Source of the DNA: CAVOXO01 sp963700425 | GTDB taxonomy: Bacteria > Actinomycetota > Acidimicrobiia > Acidimicrobiales > Microtrichaceae | Assembly: GCA_963700425.1 (NCBI GenBank) | Contig: CAVOXO010000003.1 | Span: forward strand, 558,001 to 622,000 | Direction of reading: 5' to 3' | Length of the DNA: 64,000 nucleotides | Shown: piece after piece, positions 27,255 to 37,010 of the stretch | Numbering within the stretch: position 1 is the first letter of the stretch | How the letters are laid out: every line of letters begins with the position of its first letter | Made by a program: the position numbers and the translations under genes | Notes under the pieces: generated by a model | What the model was told of the DNA's origin: nothing | What the model saw: only the letters and a program-made list of their open reading frames with translations | The model's database searches: none

Positions 27255-29302
27255 GTGACGCACAGCGAGGCTCCGAACGACCCCGCAGCGCGGATCGACG
27301 AGCTGACCCGGGCCATTCTCGACCACAACGAGGCGTACTACTCCCTCGGGGAACCGACGATCCCCGATGCCGACTACGACGAACTCGTGCGGGAGTTGGC
27401 GGCGCTCGAGCAGGACCACCCGGACCTGATCAGGCCCGACAGTCCGACCACCACGGTCGGAGCGCCCTCGGCGGGTCTGTTCGACGAGGTCCTCCACGCC
27501 GTTCCGATGATGTCTCTCGACAACGCCATGGATCGCGATGAGCTCGAAGCGTGGGGTGACCGCACCCGACGCCGTCTGGAGGACGCCGGGATCGATGCCT
27601 CGGCCACCACCTACGTGTGCGAGTTGAAGATCGACGGCCTGGCGATGTCGCTGCGATACGAAGACGGTCGCTTCACCCAGGCGGCGACACGCGGCGACGG
27701 CCGTGTGGGCGAGGACGTGACCGCCAACGTCGGGTTGATCGACGCCGTTCCGAACACGATCGAGCGCGCGCCGAAGGTGCTGGAGGTGAGGGGGGAGTTG
27801 TTCCTCCCCATCGCCCGTTTCGACGAACTCAACGCGGCACAGGAGGCTGCGGGGTTGAAGCGGTACGCGAACCCACGCAACACCGCGGCGGGATCGTTGC
27901 GTCAGAAGGACCCGTCGGTGACGGGCTCGAGAGGGCTCGAGTTCTGGTGCTATCAGCTGGGGGCCGTCGAGGGCGCCTCCGAGCCCGACTCGCACACGGC
28001 GGCGCTGGCGTGGATGGCGTCGATGGGGCTGCCGGTCAACCCCGAGACGCGGGCGGTCGACGGCCTCGACGCGGTCTACGACTTCTGCTCCGAATGGTTG
28101 GAGCGGCGACACGAGTTGCCCTACGAGATCGACGGCGTCGTCGTGAAGGTCGACGAGTTGGCGCGTCAGGCCCTGATGGGAGCGACGTCCAAGGCGCCGC
28201 GCTGGGCCATCGCCTACAAGCTGCCACCCGAGGAACGCACCACGCTCCTGCGCGACATCGCGGTGTCGGTCGGGCGGACCGGGAAGGTCACCCCTTTCGC
28301 GGTGTTGGAGCCGGTGTTCGTGTCAGGATCCACGGTGGGCATGGCGACCCTCCACAACGAGGACCAGGTGCGTCTCAAGGACGTTCGACCAGGCGACACG
28401 GTGATCGTTCGCAAGGCCGGCGACGTCATCCCCGAGGTGGTGGGTCCGGTCCTCGACCTCCGCCCCGAGCGACTCGCTCCCTGGGTGTTCCCCGACACGT
28501 GTCCGTGCGGTCGTGACGCGCCGCTGGTGCGACTCGAGGGCGAGGCACAACACCGATGCATCGACGCCGCGTGCCCGCCCCAGAGATTGGCGGCGATCAG
28601 CCACTTCGCCTCCCGGGGAGCGATGGACATCGAGGGCCTCGGTGAGGCACAGGTCGAGCTCTTCGTGGAGTTGGGGCTGCTGTCCGACGTGGCGGACATC
28701 TACTCCTTCGACCTCGAGTCGCTGACCGACCGCAAGGGCTACGGCGAGACGTCCGTGGCGAATCTCCGTCGATCGATCGAGCGGTCGAAGACCCGGCCAC
28801 TGGCCAAGCTGCTCTTCGGGCTCAACATCGTGCACCTGGGGGCCGCGGGGCAGAGGCCCTCGCGTCGGGCCTGGGCTCGATGGACGCCATCATCGATGCT
28901 CCGGTCGGCGACATCGCCGCGGTCGACGGCATCGGGCCCGTGATCGCCGCGTCGGTGCGGACGTTCTTCGACGATCCCGCCCGACGCGACATGCTGGAAC
29001 GGCTCCGGGTCGCCGGCGTGAACGTCGAGGGGCCGGAGCGTTCGACTCTCCCGCAGACGCTGAGCGGGATGTCGATCGTCGTGACCGGGTCGTTGGAGGG
29101 CTTCAACCGCGAGGAGATCGAGACCGCCATCAAGACCCGCGGCGGGAAGTCGCCCGGCAGTGTGTCGACACGGACGACAGCGGTCGTCGTCGGCGACGAG
29201 CCCGGCGCCTCCAAGGTCGCCAAGGCGGCCGAGCTCTCGATACCGCTCATCGATCAGGCTGCGTTCGAACGCCTCCTGGAGACCGGGGAGCTTCCCTCGT
29301 GA
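27255..29302 (+). CDS. ligA: NAD-dependent DNA ligase (frameshifted by one missing base)
   Basis: Seals nicks in replication and repair using NAD+. About 682 residues when one missing G near 28850 is restored. Domains in order: Ia (YYSLGEPTIPDADYDELVRE), adenylation domain with the lysine in CELKIDGLAMSLRYEDG, OB fold (VGRTGKVTPFAVLEPVFVSG), zinc finger with four Cys (DTCPCGRDAP, CIDAACPP), HhH repeats, and a C-terminal BRCT domain (LSGMSIVVTGSLEGFNREEI). The break joins NIVHLGAAG to AEALASGLGSMDA. GTG at 27255 with TACGAT 8 bases upstream. The stop overlaps the next gene's GTG. Confidence 0.93.
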
Positions 29303-29979
29303 CCACCGGTTCGGAGGCCCACAGCCCGTCGGGCCGCGTTCGAGCGGTTCTCTACGATTTCGGGGGCGTCTTCATCCCCTCGCCGTTCGCCCTCAGCGCA
29401 GATCTCGGCCGCCGCTTGGACGTGGACCCCGACGAACTGATCGAGCGGGTGTTCGGCCCGTACCACCTCGACACCGATCATCCCTGGCATCGACTCGAGC
29501 GTGGCGAGATCACGTTCTCGGCGGCTCGTGAGGAGATCATCGCCATGGGGGCCCTCGGAGACCACGACTCGTTCGATCCGTTGACGCTGCTCGGGGAGTT
29601 CGCATCATCGGGAACGGTCGTGCGCGACTACATGGTCGGGACCGTGGAGCAGGTTCGTGCGGCGGGACTGGCGACGGTGATCGTCACCAACAATCTCGCC
29701 GAGTTCGGATCGAGCTGGCGGGCCCTGTTGGATGTCGAGTCGCTCTTCGATGCGGTCATCGACTCGTCGGAGGTGGGAGTCCGCAAGCCCGATCCTCAGA
29801 TCTTCCTGTTGGCGTGCGGCGCCGTGGACGTCGGTCCGTCCGATGCGCTGTTCATCGACGATCACGAGGGCAACATCGCCGGCGCGGAACGGGCCGGACT
29901 GCGCACCGTCTTCGCAGGGGTGTCCGACGAGTCGGCGCAGGCGGCGGCGGCCGAGCTGTTGGCGATCGCTCTCAGCTGA
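29299..29979 (+). CDS. HAD-superfamily hydrolase
   Basis: 226 residues, soluble. HAD motif I is present as VLYDFGGVFIPS, where the second Asp of DxD is replaced by Gly, as is common in the haloacid-dehalogenase-like/epoxide hydrolase N-terminal group. Motif II is IVTNN, the motif III Lys lies in VGVRKPDPQIF, and motif IV is LFIDDHEGNIAGAERAG. It probably removes phosphate from a small molecule; the substrate is unknown. GTG overlaps the ligA stop, so it is cotranscribed with it. Confidence 0.87.
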   Translation: MTTGSEAHSPSGRVRAVLYDFGGVFIPSPFALSADLGRRLDVDPDELIERVFGPYHLDTDHPWHRLERGEITFSAAREEIIAMGALGDHDSFDPLTLLGEFASSGTVVRDYMVGTVEQVRAAGLATVIVTNNLAEFGSSWRALLDVESLFDAVIDSSEVGVRKPDPQIFLLACGAVDVGPSDALFIDDHEGNIAGAERAGLRTVFAGVSDESAQAAAAELLAIALS

Positions 29980-30403
29980 CCGAGAAGCACCAGTTGAACT
30001 GGGTGGCCGTATCCCGGCCCTGTCGGACATCCCAGATGAACGCGTCGACGCACTGCGACGGTGCCTCGAGACGTTCCACCCGCTTCCCGGGAGCCGGGGT
30101 GTAGGTGATGAGAGCGACGTCGTCGACCTTGAAGAGACCGTCGGGATCGGTCTGGGTGGCCTCGTTGTCGATGACCTGTCCGTTGATCACGAAGTAGGCG
30201 TCGTACCCCGTCGCCAGGTCGATTCCCACGTCGCTCTGGGCCAGAACCTGGGCCCCGCTCTCGGGAATGAGCCGCTCGACGGAATCAGGGAGGCTGTCGG
30301 ATGCCTGAGAACTGCCGGTGACCGCATTCTGGTAGGCGTAGACGGAGCCGACGACCATGAAGATCGCCAGAACCACGAGCATCACCTTCACGCGAGTCGG
30401 CAT
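29972..30403 (-). CDS. Small membrane-anchored exported protein, unknown
   Basis: 143 residues. An uncleaved or cleaved N-terminal hydrophobic segment (VMLVVLAIFMVVGSVYAYQN) precedes an extracytoplasmic domain with a late Cys pair (SQCVDAFIWDVRQG and FNWCFSVS), likely disulfide-bonded. No family recognised. The 3' end overlaps the HAD gene by 8 bases. Divergent from the kinase gene. Confidence 0.7.
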   Translation of the reverse strand: MPTRVKVMLVVLAIFMVVGSVYAYQNAVTGSSQASDSLPDSVERLIPESGAQVLAQSDVGIDLATGYDAYFVINGQVIDNEATQTDPDGLFKVDDVALITYTPAPGKRVERLEAPSQCVDAFIWDVRQGRDTATQFNWCFSVS

Positions 30404-30486
30404 CGCCCCATTCTGCGCCGTCGGCGGCCCGTTCCACCAACGGGGGCTCCGCTGCGTCGAAGGGGGTCCGAAGTAGCATCGGATCC

Positions 30487-32511
30487 GTGATGTCCGTTCG
30501 CCTGCGCGAGATGGTCGGGTCGACCCTGGCCGACCGGTACCGCGTGATCGCGCCCATCGGGGTGGGGGGATCGAGCGGGGTCTACCTCGCGGATGACACC
30601 CAACTCGGTCGCCGGGTCGCGGTGAAGCTGCTGCACGACGTCTACGCAGGTGATCAGAAGTTCCTCAAGCGTTTCCGGGCCGAGGCTCGTTCGGCCGCCG
30701 CGCTCAACCATCCGAACATCATGCACGTCTACGACTTCGGCGGCGACGACCCCTCCGTCCCCGGTTCGGTTCCGTTCCTGGTGATGGAGTTCGTCGGCGG
30801 TGGGTCGCTGCGTGCGGTGCTCGACCAGAGCGGGACGCTCAGCCCCTCCCAGGCTCTCGAAGTCGGCCTCTTCGCCGCCCGCGGCCTCGACTACGCCCAT
30901 CGTCAGGGTCTCGTGCACCGCGACATCAAGCCGGCGAATCTGCTGTTCGGCGAAGAAGGACGCCTACGGGTCGCCGATTTCGGCCTGGCCCGAGCCTTCG
31001 CGGAGGCCTCCTGGACCGAGCCCGAGGGCATGCTCTTCGGAACAGCCAAGTACGCGTCGCCCGAGCAGGCCACGGGGCAGACCCTGACCGGCGCCTCCGA
31101 CGTGTTCAGTCTCGGGCTGGTCATGATCGAAGCGGTGACGGGTGAGGTCCCGTTCTCGGCCGAGACCAAGGAAGCGACCCTCGTGGCCCGGCGGGACACC
31201 GACGTGGACGTACCGACATCATTGGGCCCCCTCCGGAGCGTTCTCGAGCGGGTCGGGCGGTGCGACCCCACGGCTCGCCCCGACGCCGGCGAGTTGGAGA
31301 TCGCGCTCCTGGCCGCCGCCGAGGAGATGACGAGACCGGCCGCACTGGCCCTGCCCGGTGCCATCCGCCCGGACCTGCTCGATGCGGATCGCCCGGCCGA
31401 CGCCGGGGCCGACGACGGTCACGCGGCGTCGATCGGGGCCGCCGCCGTTCTGGTCGACGGCGCGTCGGGACCGGGGCCCATGGTCATACGCGAGGAGGAC
31501 GCATCGGATCTGACCTCGGTCCTCGGTGTTGCGTCCCGCCCCGCGGCCGACCCGACCGACCCTCAGACCGACCAGAGCGGATCGATCGACATCCCCCTCG
31601 ATCCCGAGGACCCGCCCGCTCGGCGGACCCTCGGGGCACTGGCCATCGCCGGCCTGCTGGCCCTCGCCGCAGCGGGTGTCTTCGCCACGTGGTGGTTCGC
31701 CGTCCGGGTCCCGACCCATGACATCCCCGACCTGGTCGGTGTGCAGATGGACGAGGGAGTCCGTCGACTCGACAGCCTCGGGTACCGGGTGGAGGTCGCC
31801 TTCGTCCGGCAGGACGGGACAGTGGCCGAGGAGATCATTTCGGTGGACCCCGAGGCGGGGACCTCTGTTGCGGAGGGCGCGCAGGTCGACCTGGTGGTCT
31901 CCCGAGGGAACACGCTGGTCCCGATGCCCGAGTTGACCGTGGGTACCCCCGAGGCGGAGGTCTTCGAGATCCTGGCCTTCGCCCAGCTCACGGTCGGAAC
32001 CCGGTCGGATCCCTTCGACGAGGAGGCGCCGGCCGGAACACTGATCTCGTACAGCTCGGAGGTCAACGCCGAGGGGCAGCTCCCCAAGGGGAGCCCCGTC
32101 GATCTGGTCTTCTCCATGGGTCCGACGCCACGACAGGTGCCCTCGGGACTGGTCGGAAGCGATCTCGCGGCTGCACGCCAGTTGCTCGATGCCGTGCAGC
32201 TCGGGGCGAGCGTCACCGAGGCCTACTCGGACTTCCCGGTCGGCGAGGTGATCGGCACCAATCAGCCCGATGGCGCCGAGGTTCCCCGCGACACCGTCGT
32301 GGAACTCACCGTCTCGAAGGGACCCGAACCGATAGCGATTCCCAACGTGATCGGGCTGTCGGGAACCGAGGCGGCGTCGCGACTCGAGGCCGCAGGCTTC
32401 GGTGTGTCCGACGTCCAGGGGTCGCCCAACGGCGAGGTTCTGGCCACCGATCCGCTGGCCGGTGAACTGCGTCAGGCCGGGACCGCGGTTCGCATCTTCA
32501 CCCGTACCTGA
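30487..32511 (+). CDS. PASTA-domain serine/threonine protein kinase
   Basis: 674 residues, membrane sensor kinase. Kinase domain ~15-275: Gly loop IGVGGSSGVYLA, Lys in RRVAVKLLHDV, catalytic HRDIKPANLLFGEEGRL, DFG in VADFGLARAF, and FGTAKYASPEQATG. An acidic juxtamembrane linker is followed by one membrane segment (LGALAIAGLLALAAAGVFAT). Four extracellular PASTA repeats follow (VQMDEGVRRLDSLGY, LTVGTPEAEVFEILA, LVGSDLAAARQLLDA, VIGLSGTEAASRLEA). PASTA kinases sense cell-wall fragments and control envelope growth. GTG at 30487 with TAGCAT 7 bases upstream; the adjacent in-frame ATG at 30490 is the alternative. Confidence 0.94.
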   Translation: MMSVRLREMVGSTLADRYRVIAPIGVGGSSGVYLADDTQLGRRVAVKLLHDVYAGDQKFLKRFRAEARSAAALNHPNIMHVYDFGGDDPSVPGSVPFLVMEFVGGGSLRAVLDQSGTLSPSQALEVGLFAARGLDYAHRQGLVHRDIKPANLLFGEEGRLRVADFGLARAFAEASWTEPEGMLFGTAKYASPEQATGQTLTGASDVFSLGLVMIEAVTGEVPFSAETKEATLVARRDTDVDVPTSLGPLRSVLERVGRCDPTARPDAGELEIALLAAAEEMTRPAALALPGAIRPDLLDADRPADAGADDGHAASIGAAAVLVDGASGPGPMVIREEDASDLTSVLGVASRPAADPTDPQTDQSGSIDIPLDPEDPPARRTLGALAIAGLLALAAAGVFATWWFAVRVPTHDIPDLVGVQMDEGVRRLDSLGYRVEVAFVRQDGTVAEEIISVDPEAGTSVAEGAQVDLVVSRGNTLVPMPELTVGTPEAEVFEILAFAQLTVGTRSDPFDEEAPAGTLISYSSEVNAEGQLPKGSPVDLVFSMGPTPRQVPSGLVGSDLAAARQLLDAVQLGASVTEAYSDFPVGEVIGTNQPDGAEVPRDTVVELTVSKGPEPIAIPNVIGLSGTEAASRLEAAGFGVSDVQGSPNGEVLATDPLAGELRQAGTAVRIFTRT

Positions 32512-32561
32512 GCGGGTCCGGGTATCCCCGTGTGGCCCAATCGGCCGTTCTAGGGTTGCTT

Positions 32562-32651
32562 CGACAGACGGAGCGAGTTGGGGTGGTCTGCCCACGTGGT
32601 GTTCCCCAGCCGCCGCGGCGAGGCGGCCACCCCAACCCGCTCCGTCTGTCG
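32562..32651. repeat. Long near-perfect inverted repeat (25-base arms, 40-base loop)
   Basis: Arms at 32562-32586 and 32627-32651 match at 24 of 25 positions (starting CGACAGACGGAGCG). The loop contains the 8-base palindrome CCACGTGG (32592-32599) and a smaller CCGCC/GGCGG stem, so a branched cruciform or RNA fold is possible. It lies in the 170-base gap between the kinase stop and the MFS start. There is no T-run, so it is not a plain intrinsic terminator. It could be a REP-like or MITE-like element. Confidence 0.85.
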
Positions 32652-32681
32652 CGCCGAGGGTGTCCGATACCCTCTCCGCCG

Positions 32682-34122
32682 ATGCCCCCCTCGCCGTCGG
32701 CGGCCGTCCCGACCCGCGGGCGCCGCAGCCAACACCCCTGGTGGGTCACCTGGACGGTGCTCGGCGGGGCGTTCGCGGTGGGGATCAACTTCACGATCCT
32801 CGCCGTGAGCCGGCCGGCGATCGCCACCGATCTCGACGTGTCGTCGTCGTCCCTGGTGTGGTTGATCTCGGGTCCGATCGTCGCCAACGCGCTCGGTGAC
32901 ACCCACCGCGGGAAAGCTCGGCGATCTGAGGGGTCACCGGCGGGTCTACCTCTTCGGGCTCGTCGGAACGATCGTCGCCTCGATCGCCTCGGCGCTCGCG
33001 CCCACCGCCGCGATCCTCGTGGGCGCCCGAGTGATCGGCGCGGTCGTGGGGGCGGCCACCGGCCCGTCGTCGATGGCCACGATCAACCTCATGTTCGCCC
33101 CCGCGGAACGACAGCGTGCCCTCGGACTCTGGTCACTGGTCGCGGCGGGTGGGCCGGTTGTCGGACTCATCATCGGTGGCCCGATCGTCGACACCTTCGG
33201 CTGGCGGTGGATCTTCTGGATGCAGATCCCCCTGCTGGGCGCTGCCACCCTGCTGGCATGGGTGTTGCTGCCCGAGACCCACCGTGCCACCAACACCCGC
33301 TTCGACGTGGTGGGGTCGATCGTCCTCGCCGTGGCCGTGGTCGCCCTGCTGTTGGCCGCTGAGCGGGCCGGTAGCTGGCCCGGATCCACGGTGGCTGCGC
33401 TCGTCGCTGCGGGCGTGGTGGGTCTGTTGGTCTTCGTGGCAGTCGAACGCCGGGCGCCGTTCCCTCTCGTCCCGCTGGAGTACTTCGGTCGACGATCCTT
33501 CGTCGTTCCGATCGTCGTGATGTTCTTCGCCCAGTTCGGCTACATGGGTGGATTCATCCTCGCGCCCAGGCTCCTGGCCGAGGTGGGGGACTACGGTGCC
33601 TCGACCATCTCGTACCTGATGATTCCTCGGCCGTTGACGTTCGCCGTCGTGGGAGTCTCGTCGGCCGCGATCGTCGCCCGTGTCGGCGTGCGTCGGTCGG
33701 CGGTGATCTCGGCTGCGATGGTCGTGGTGTCGCTCGTGATCATGGGGCTTGCCGCCCACAACCTTCCGCTGGCCGTCATCTGCGGTTCCATCGCCCTGTC
33801 GGGCATGGGCATGGGGCTGCTGCAACCGACGGTGGCCACGTCGGTCGCCAACGCGGTGTCCAACGCCGATCTGGGCGTGGCGGGAGCAACACAACAGATG
33901 GTGAACCAGATCGCCACCTCGCTGGGGATGAATCTGTTCGACGCCCTGGTGGGGATCGTCTCGGCGGTCGGTGGCGCCTCGGTTGCGTCGGGGGCGTCCC
34001 TGGCGGCCTCGTTCTCGGCCACCTACTACCTGGGGGCGGCCATCACGGCCCTCGGCATCGTTGCTGCGTGGTGGATGCCGGGGGGACGCGGGCGGCGTCG
34101 TGGGGCGGCGACTACTCGGTGA
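32682..34122 (+). CDS. MFS drug/proton antiporter, DHA2 type (frameshifted)
   Basis: About 479 residues, probably 14 membrane segments. The first part (WWVTWTVLGGAFAVGINFTI, LVWLISGPIVANALG) is in one frame. One extra base at ~32896 precedes TPTAGKLGDLRGHRRVYLFG, which contains the loop 2-3 MFS motif. Then ARVIGAVVGAATGPSSMATI, GLWSLVAAGGPVVGLIIGGP and WRWIFWMQIPLLG follow, all typical of EmrB/QacA-type exporters. ATG at 32682 with TACCCT 8 bases upstream. The substrate is unknown. The end overlaps the SCP2 gene by 11 bases. Confidence 0.86.
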
Positions 34123-34519
34123 TGTCCTGGATTCTCTGGGCGATCGTCTCGGCCGTGGGGTCCTGCCCTCCGGCTTGGAGGGCCATCATCTTGGTCATGT
34201 CGCCCTGGACCTTGATCTTGCCGGCCATGAACGCCTGCATCCCGGCCTGGGGGTTTCCGTCGACGATGATCGCCTTCGCCGTCTCGTAGTCGACGGTGAC
34301 CGTGAGGTCGGGATTTTCCAGCTCGCCGAGATCCATGACCATGGTGCCTTCGGAGGTGTCCATGAAGGCGTTGACGTCTGCGTCGCCGAAGGGCACGTCG
34401 GTGATGATCTGGTTCATGCGCACCGAGTGAGCCGGAGCGGGGCTCTGCCCCTCGAACTCCTCGCGAATCGACTTGGCGGCCGCCACCCATTCGGGCGTGA
34501 GGAACTGGAACTTCTCCAT
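34112..34519 (-). CDS. SCP-2 sterol-transfer family protein
   Basis: 135 residues, one SCP2 lipid-binding domain. Pattern seen: FLTPEWVAAAKSIREEFEGQ at the start (an N-terminal helix common in actinobacterial members), a central sheet (DLTVTVDYETAKAIIVDGNP), and the amphipathic end AFMAGKIKVQGDMTKMMALQ. It probably binds or presents fatty acyl or sterol-like ligands. ATG at 34519 is placed just before the conserved MEKFQFLTP start. Convergent and overlapping with the MFS gene. Confidence 0.87.
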   Translation of the reverse strand: MEKFQFLTPEWVAAAKSIREEFEGQSPAPAHSVRMNQIITDVPFGDADVNAFMDTSEGTMVMDLGELENPDLTVTVDYETAKAIIVDGNPQAGMQAFMAGKIKVQGDMTKMMALQAGGQDPTAETIAQRIQDITE

Positions 34520-34662
34520 GATGGTGTGTCTTTCTCGAGATCGTCGTGTGGACCGCGGCGTGATCGCCCCGCCCCCGCGGCACTGCGGGATTGGGTCACA
34601 ATAGCTGCCCGTCGGCGGACATCTCCGCCCTCGTGCACTCCCGGACACCGAGGATTCCCCAC

Positions 34663-35241
34663 ATGACCCATCGGCGTTCCCGCCGCGCAAGGTGGATTCC
34701 GGTCGCGGTCGCGGTCGCGGTCGCGGTCGCCGTGGCGGCCTGCTCGAGCGCCGCGACCCGGGCGGGCGACGATGCGGCAGGGTCGACCGCCGAAACGACC
34801 GATGATCCGACGACGACGGTCAGTTCGACATCGGCGGCAACCACCACGAGCGCGCCGGTGTCGGCGAGCGAGGAGCTCGAGGGCGTGCTCGCAGCCGACC
34901 GCGACACGCTGTCGGAGGCCGCCGCTTCGGGTGACTTCTGCTCGGCATACGGCGCGTACGACCTCCTGGCCGCTCGTGCCGACACTGCCGGTGACGCCGA
35001 GGCGGTCGCCGTCTTCCGTGTGGGATTCGAAGGGACTGCGCAGATCACACCTCTCGTGCCGTCCGAGATCGCCGAGCAGTGGGCCAAGTTCGTTTTCGGC
35101 GCGGGACTCGTCGACCAGGCCATCGCGGCGACGGGCACCCTGCCCGACGGGGACGCCGAGCTGCAGGCATCGCTCGACCGTCTCGGCTACTACGAGGCGG
35201 GCGACGAGGTGACCGGGTGGTATCTGGATCACTGCGGGTGA
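34663..35241 (+). CDS. Small lipoprotein of a local four-member family (member A)
   Basis: 192 residues. Signal peptide with an unusual alternating Val-Ala core ending in a lipobox-like VAACSS. A Thr/Ser/Ala-rich linker follows, then a helical domain. The domain carries the family marks: an early SGDFCSAYGAYDLL, a middle VPSEIAEQWAKFVF, and a last-residue Cys in WYLDHCG. The same three marks occur in the genes at 38451, 39082 and, partly, 39599. I recognise no named family. The ATG is preceded by a CCGAGG stretch. Confidence 0.72.
   Translation: MTHRRSRRARWIPVAVAVAVAVAVAACSSAATRAGDDAAGSTAETTDDPTTTVSSTSAATTTSAPVSASEELEGVLAADRDTLSEAAASGDFCSAYGAYDLLAARADTAGDAEAVAVFRVGFEGTAQITPLVPSEIAEQWAKFVFGAGLVDQAIAATGTLPDGDAELQASLDRLGYYEAGDEVTGWYLDHCG
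34701..34730 (+). repeat. Hexanucleotide tandem repeat (GGTCGC x5) coding the signal-peptide core
   Basis: Five perfect GGTCGC units encode the alternating Val-Ala stretch of the lipoprotein signal peptide. Because the unit is 6 bases, copy-number change would lengthen or shorten the hydrophobic core by two residues without breaking the frame. Confidence 0.9.
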
Positions 35242-35271
35242 GCAGGCGCCGAGCCTCTAACCTGACGACCC

Positions 35272-35574
35272 ATGCCCGAACGCCTGTCCCCCGACGAAGT
35301 GGCCGTGGTGGCCCGTCTGGCCCGGCTGCGGCTGAGCCCCGAGGAGCTGGTCTCGTTCTCGGCGCAGCTCGGCGACATTCTCGACCACGCCCGTGACATC
35401 GCCGCCCTCGATCTCGAGGACGTCGAGCCGACGGATCACCCCTACCCGCTGGTGAACGTCATGCGAGACGACGAACCGGCGCCGTCGCTCGACCGCGACG
35501 AGGTGCTGGCGTCAGCCCCGTCCGTCGAGGAGGGACAGTTCGCGGTCCCACCGGTTCTGGGTGATTCCCCGTGA
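35272..35574 (+). CDS. gatC: Asp-tRNA(Asn)/Glu-tRNA(Gln) amidotransferase subunit C
   Basis: 100 residues, the stabilising subunit of the GatCAB complex that converts mischarged Glu-tRNA(Gln) or Asp-tRNA(Asn) to the correct form. Family pattern: LSPDEVAVVARLARLRLSPE, the SAQLGDILDHARDIAALDLE helix, then DVEPTDHPYPLVNVMRDDEP. ATG at 35272 with TAACCT 8 bases upstream, so probably leaderless. Its stop overlaps the GTG of gatA. Confidence 0.95.
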   Translation: MPERLSPDEVAVVARLARLRLSPEELVSFSAQLGDILDHARDIAALDLEDVEPTDHPYPLVNVMRDDEPAPSLDRDEVLASAPSVEEGQFAVPPVLGDSP

Positions 35575-37010
35575 CCGGCCCATGGAGAGCCACGGGGCTC
35601 GCCGCATCGGTCTCCCGGGGCGAGCGTTCGGCGGTCTCGCTCGCCGAGGCTGCCCTCGCGGCCATCGGTGAGGGAGACGGCGCGGTCGCGGCCTTCCGGA
35701 CCGTCACTGCGGAGGCTGCTCTGCACCAGGCCGAAGCCGTCGACGCCGCCGTCGCCGCCGGAGAGGCTGTCGGCCCGCTGGCGGGGGTCCCGATCGCGGT
35801 GAAGGACAACATCTGCACCCGCGGAATCGAGACGTCCGCGGGCTCCCGGATCCTCGAGGGGTGGATTCCGCCCTATGACGCGACCGTGATCGACCGGCTC
35901 CGATCGGCGGGAGCGGTCATCGTCGGGAAGACCAACCTCGATGAGTTCGCCATGGGAAGTTCGACGGAGAACTCCGCGTACGGACCGACGAGGAACCCCG
36001 TCGACCACTCACGGGTTCCCGGAGGGTCGTCGGGGGGTTCCGCTGCGGCGGTGGCGGCCGGATTCGTACCCCTCGCCCTGGGCTCGGACACGGGAGGATC
36101 GATTCGCCAACCTGCATCGTTCTGCGGCGTGGTGGGCGTCAAACCCACCTACGGCCGAGTGTCCCGCTGGGGACTCATCGCCTTCGCGTCGTCGCTCGAC
36201 CAGATCGGACCACTCGCCGCCGACGTGGCCGACGCGGCGCTCTGCCTCGATGCGATCTGGGGACACGATCCGAGCGACTCGACGTCGATTCCGCTGCCGA
36301 CCTCCCCGGTGTCGGATCACCTCGACGACGGCGTCGACGGGCTCAGGGTCGGCGTGGTGAGCGAGCTGATGGGTGAGGGGATGGACACCGAGGTGGTCGC
36401 CCGGGTCCGCTCGGCTGCCGAGGCCCTGTCTGCCGCCGGGGCAGTGGTGAGCGACGTCAGCGTGCCGGCCGTTCACTACGGGATCTCGGCCTACTACATC
36501 ATCGCCCCGGGCGAGGCGAGCTCGAACCTGGCCCGATACGACGGAGTTCGTTTCGGGCACCGGGTCGACGCCACCACGACGCCCGAGATGTACGAGGAGA
36601 CCCGAACCGCGGGATTCGGCGACGAGGTGAAGCGGCGCATCATGTTGGGCACCTACGCCCTGTCGGCGGGGTACTTCGACGCGTACTACGGCACGGCTCA
36701 GAAGGTCCGGACCCTTCTGGTCCAGGACTTCGCGGCTGCCTACGCGTCGGTGGACGTCCTGCTCAGTCCCGTCGCTCCGACGACGGCGTTCGAGCTGGGG
36801 TCGCGAACCGACGATCCCCTCCAGATGTATCTGGGGGACATCTGCACCATTCCCACCAACCTCGCCGGCCATGCCGCCATGTCGGTTCCGTTCGGAACCG
36901 ACACGTCCGACCTCCCGATCGGCGTGCAGATCATGAGCCCAGCACTGGGGGAGGCCGACATGTTCCGCGCGGCCGCGGTGATCGAGGCCGCGTCGAAGGA
37001 GGTCCGGTGA
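35571..37010 (+). CDS. gatA: Glutamyl-tRNA(Gln) amidotransferase subunit A
   Basis: Amidase subunit that releases ammonia from glutamine. 479 residues. The amidase Ser-cisSer-Lys triad is visible: Lys in PIAVKDNICTRG, the cis-Ser in GGSSGGSAAAVAAG, and the nucleophilic Ser in GSDTGGSIRQPASF. KPTYGRVSRWGLIAFASSLD follows. GTG start overlaps gatC and the stop overlaps gatB (4 bases each), fitting fixed stoichiometry. In mycobacteria gatC, gatA and gatB form the same group, with pfkA between gatA and gatB; no pfkA is present here. Confidence 0.96.
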   Translation: MTGPWRATGLAASVSRGERSAVSLAEAALAAIGEGDGAVAAFRTVTAEAALHQAEAVDAAVAAGEAVGPLAGVPIAVKDNICTRGIETSAGSRILEGWIPPYDATVIDRLRSAGAVIVGKTNLDEFAMGSSTENSAYGPTRNPVDHSRVPGGSSGGSAAAVAAGFVPLALGSDTGGSIRQPASFCGVVGVKPTYGRVSRWGLIAFASSLDQIGPLAADVADAALCLDAIWGHDPSDSTSIPLPTSPVSDHLDDGVDGLRVGVVSELMGEGMDTEVVARVRSAAEALSAAGAVVSDVSVPAVHYGISAYYIIAPGEASSNLARYDGVRFGHRVDATTTPEMYEETRTAGFGDEVKRRIMLGTYALSAGYFDAYYGTAQKVRTLLVQDFAAAYASVDVLLSPVAPTTAFELGSRTDDPLQMYLGDICTIPTNLAGHAAMSVPFGTDTSDLPIGVQIMSPALGEADMFRAAAVIEAASKEVR

